Shown: positions 45,701-64,000 of the stretch, one piece after another | How positions within the stretch are numbered: position 1 is the first letter of the stretch | Layout of the letters: each line of letters starts with the position of its first letter | From: Carettochelys insculpta | Taxonomy: Eukaryota; Chordata; Testudines; Carettochelyidae | Length of the DNA stretch: 64,000 nucleotides | Assembly: GCF_033958435.1 (NCBI RefSeq) | Contig: NC_134145.1 | Location: 34,561,501 to 34,625,500, forward strand | Reading direction: 5' to 3' | Notes under the pieces: model-generated | What the model was told of the DNA's origin: nothing | The model's input: the letters and a program-made list of their open reading frames with translations, nothing else | The model's database searches: none | Program-made: the position numbers and the translations under genes

Positions 45701-46023
45701 GCCAGAAAGAAAGAAAGAGGCGTTTCTCTTTGCAGCTTATAATGATGCTTGCATGACATCTTCTCAAACATCTCGTACTCCTTTGAGCCGCTCATTGTGT
45801 ACCTCATGTCTCTCTCCCGCCAAGGCAGACGTTTCCTGCTGCTACTTAGTGATGATCACAGAACTTGAAAGATACAATGAGTTATTTGACTACTGTGCCC
45901 TGAGCAGTCCCTTCACTCTCCGTACTGCTGTAATATGGCACATCTGTGAGAGAACGTGCTCTTCGTGTTAGCAGCTACAGTGGTGCTCTATGCAGCTGCC
46001 TGACGAGGAAAAGCTGGAGATAC
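42716..46023. other. Convergent intergenic region between the TECR-like gene and ABCA4
   Basis: Holds the 3' ends of both genes. AATAAA signals for the plus-strand gene occur at 43958, 44265 and 44552; which is used is unknown. A TTCGAA-type MITE lies at 43131-43840. An old repeat (about 44937-45140) and a T/A homopolymer zone (45232-45275) follow. The last tiny ABCA4 exon should be here on the minus strand but is too short to identify. Confidence 0.65.
43131..43840. mobile_element. CpG-rich MITE with GGCTACGTCTACACGTGCAC termini
   Basis: Termini GGCTACGTCTACACGTGCAC and GTGCACGTGTAGACGCAGCT are inverted with two mismatches in 20. The interior repeats TTCGAAATAG/CTATTTCGA/GTCGAAGTAG and ATCGAAATAG near both ends, around a central non-palindromic core (about 43370-43610). 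CpG content is high for turtle-type intergenic DNA, suggesting a young copy. Flanks share AAA, so a short target duplication is possible but unproven. Confidence 0.8.
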
Positions 46024-62073
<16,050 letters not shown>

Positions 62074-64000
62074 CTGTCACAGCAAAAAAAGGTGTGTGAT
62101 TTGAGAGCCATGTAGAGCTGCAAACAGTCCCAGACTACTGGTCTGCTCCAAAATGGTTGTAAATGGAGGGGAGGGGCATCAGAAATCACAGGGCAGATGA
62201 TGCTTTTATCTGGCAGCCCATCAGAAGGGGAAGCATGTAAGTGAGGCAGGCAGCATACCTCAGAGATACACAGCGCCTCCTCCCCAGTTACCAAGGCCTT
62301 GGTGTGTGGGGAGGAGAAGCAACAGCTCTTTCTGTGGGCATGTTTACGTTATAGAGTTAGGTTGACTTAATTTGCCTTACCACCACTGAAATCAATAAGT
62401 CAGCTCTGTCCCTCGTTGTGTCCACACTAAGCTCCTTCTGTCATCAATGTGCACCCTCACCAGGAGCACCTGCACTGTCTGAAGTGGGGCACCAGAGGGC
62501 AGTGACAGTGGGAGCCCAGCTGCTCTATATAGTAAGGTCAGCATGATGTCCATGCAGACACTGTGTTGTTTAGAATGGATCTTCTGTTGCTGCCTTTGAC
62601 AGCCAGGCAGCCGGACTCCAGCTGTAATCCCCAGGGCTGGGTAGACCAGGTCTGAGAGACCCTCAGTCAGACTCCTGAGCTCATGTCCATGTTTTAACAG
62701 TGACACAATATAACCCAACGTAAGGTTCATGAATTCCTCGGGATCCCCTAACAATCCCTTCCTTGGTTTCCCTATTTTTCCGGGGCACTAAGTTTGTCCA
62801 GAGCAGTGGTGATGTCTTGCCATGTGGGTCACAGCAGACATCAAACTGAACTCCAGCGATTTGTATTTCCAGCCTGGGCTGGCAGGATGAGGACTGCAAA
62901 CTCTAACACATATAACAGATGCATATAGGTAAGGAACTGGGGCAACAAACATGAATACTTTCGATTAAGGAACAACTCTTGTTGGCTTCACTCCACTCGT
63001 TTGAACTGCCACTATACACAGACAGGAGGATAAAGTGACTGCAGGCTCAGCCCTCCACTGCCCAGTATTTACTTTTATTACTTAGTAATAGTGTACGATG
63101 GGAACGATTAGATGTTCAGTAGGCACAGGGGAAGGCATTTTGATAGCATAAGCAGCACTGGCTAGTACATCTGGAACATTCTTCCAAGTGCTATGACAAA
63201 CAGTTCTACTCACAATGATTTTAAAAGCCGTTGGAAGTCTAGTACGACTGCCTCTTGCAGTATGAAATCCAGTCTTTCCCCCTTATATAGGGTGACTGTA
63301 TCTCCCTCAGCCAAATACGGGACATGGAGAATGATCCCCGTCCTGGCCAAAACGGGACAGACGGTCACCCTATGTGGGGTGCTGGGAACAGGGCTGCCAC
63401 CCCACCTGCCAAGCTCCTGGCTTCCCCTAGCTGTGGGTGGCAGCCCACACCACTACACAGGTCCGGCTCCCAGCTGGGGAAAGCTGGAAGGCTCCGGCTC
63501 CAACCCTAACCCCACTGTGACCACAGTTCACTCTCCTGGCTCAAACCCCCTCTGGCTCCAGTCCCCCCAAGCTCCAGCTCCAGCAGCCCCGCTCCAACCC
63601 TGGCTCCCACTTCAATCCTCCCAGCCCAGACTCCTGCTCCAACCTCTGCAGCTCTGGCTCCAATCCCAGCAGCCCTGACCCCTGCTCCAAACCCCCTGCC
63701 CAGGCCCCAGATCCAACCCCACTGAAGCCCCAGTTCAACCCCCAGGGCTCCAGCCCCAACCCCCGTGGCCCCATTCCACCCCTGGGCTCCCACTCCAACC
63801 CCCGCAGTCCCACCTCAGCTCCAGCTCCCACTGGGGGAAGCTGAGCAGCAGCTGAGCTGCTGGGCAGTCTGGCTCCTGGCTCCCTCAGCTGTGGGAAGCC
63901 CGTGACCCACTGTGAAATATGATGCAATCAGCCCCTTTTGCAAAATAAATCAGGGCACCAGAATAGTGCCCAAAAGATGGGGCTGTACCACCAAAAACAG
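62074..64000 (-). other. ABCA4: ABCA4 intron 36 equivalent (partial)
   Basis: No exon 36 (178 nt in human) was found, so it lies right of the window. Around 62340-62440 a fragment with GTTGTGTCCACACTAAG resembles the TCTACACT MITE group. The GGGTGACC element fills the end from 63289. Confidence 0.65.
63289..64000. mobile_element. GGGTGACC MITE with long GC-rich minisatellite, runs off the window
   Basis: Starts AGGGTGACTGTATCTCCCTC; a second end GACGGTCACCCTA (to 63372) means a short copy or joined end. From about 63470 to 63830 is a degenerate minisatellite of GCTCCAACCCC/GGCTCCAGCCCC units. At 63930-64000 CCCCTTTTGCAAAATAAATC matches the complement of 37700-37730 in the same family, so the element continues beyond the window. 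Confidence 0.7.

Noticed and set aside
63193..63927. Long proline-, leucine- or glycine-rich open frames
   Set aside because: They are translations of a degenerate minisatellite in a MITE.
62074..64000. ABCA4 exon 36 equivalent
   Set aside because: I searched the minus strand for the expected membrane segment ending TNFLWDI before an in-frame donor and did not see it. It probably lies beyond the window.

Overview
This is vertebrate nuclear DNA: introns with GT..AG junctions, CpG-island promoters and dense interspersed repeats. CR1 LINE remnants, a Penelope-like retroelement (PLE) with the tail common in turtle genomes, tRNA-related SINE-type heads and many small palindromic DNA transposons suggest a non-avian sauropsid, most likely a cryptodire turtle. 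That placement is an inference from repeat types recalled from memory; no species is claimed.

Three protein genes are present. (1) GCLM (glutamate-cysteine ligase modifier subunit), minus strand: coding exon 1 at 4369-4497 and exon 2 at 677-742; the rest lies left of the window. (2) A complete TECR-family gene (trans-2-enoyl-CoA reductase of very-long-chain fatty acid elongation), plus strand, 13 coding exons from 12808 to 42715, reconstructing to 312 codons plus stop with every junction in frame. (3) The 3' third of ABCA4 (retinal ABC flippase), minus strand: 13 exons between 62073 and 46024, corresponding to human exons 37-49. They cover the last membrane segments, the whole second nucleotide-binding domain and the C-terminal VFVNF motif. 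GCLM and the TECR-like gene are divergent, each with its own CpG island. The TECR-like gene and ABCA4 are convergent. As I recall, GCLM and ABCA4 are neighbours in human (1p22) with no TECR-family gene between them, so the middle gene is the most notable coding content.

The rest is intron and intergenic DNA full of mobile elements: CR1 pieces; a 5'-truncated non-LTR retrotransposon with a 14-bp target duplication and a foldback element nested inside it (29127-30887); the GIY-YIG end of a PLE (33784-34149) followed by a tail with a hammerhead-ribozyme-like core (34334-34360); a 230-bp palindrome made of two opposed copies of that tail (5572-5803); an LTR, proline-type primer site and PNMA-like gag pseudogene (about 7690-9345); two Tigger-like elements; and several families of short inverted-repeat elements. 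One set shares the terminus GGCTAC(A/G)TCTACAC but has interiors built from different iterated short palindromes. Another set carries expandable GC-rich minisatellites.

No tRNA, rRNA, CRISPR array or prokaryotic feature was seen. Most long open frames fall in GC-rich repeats or CpG islands and are not genes.
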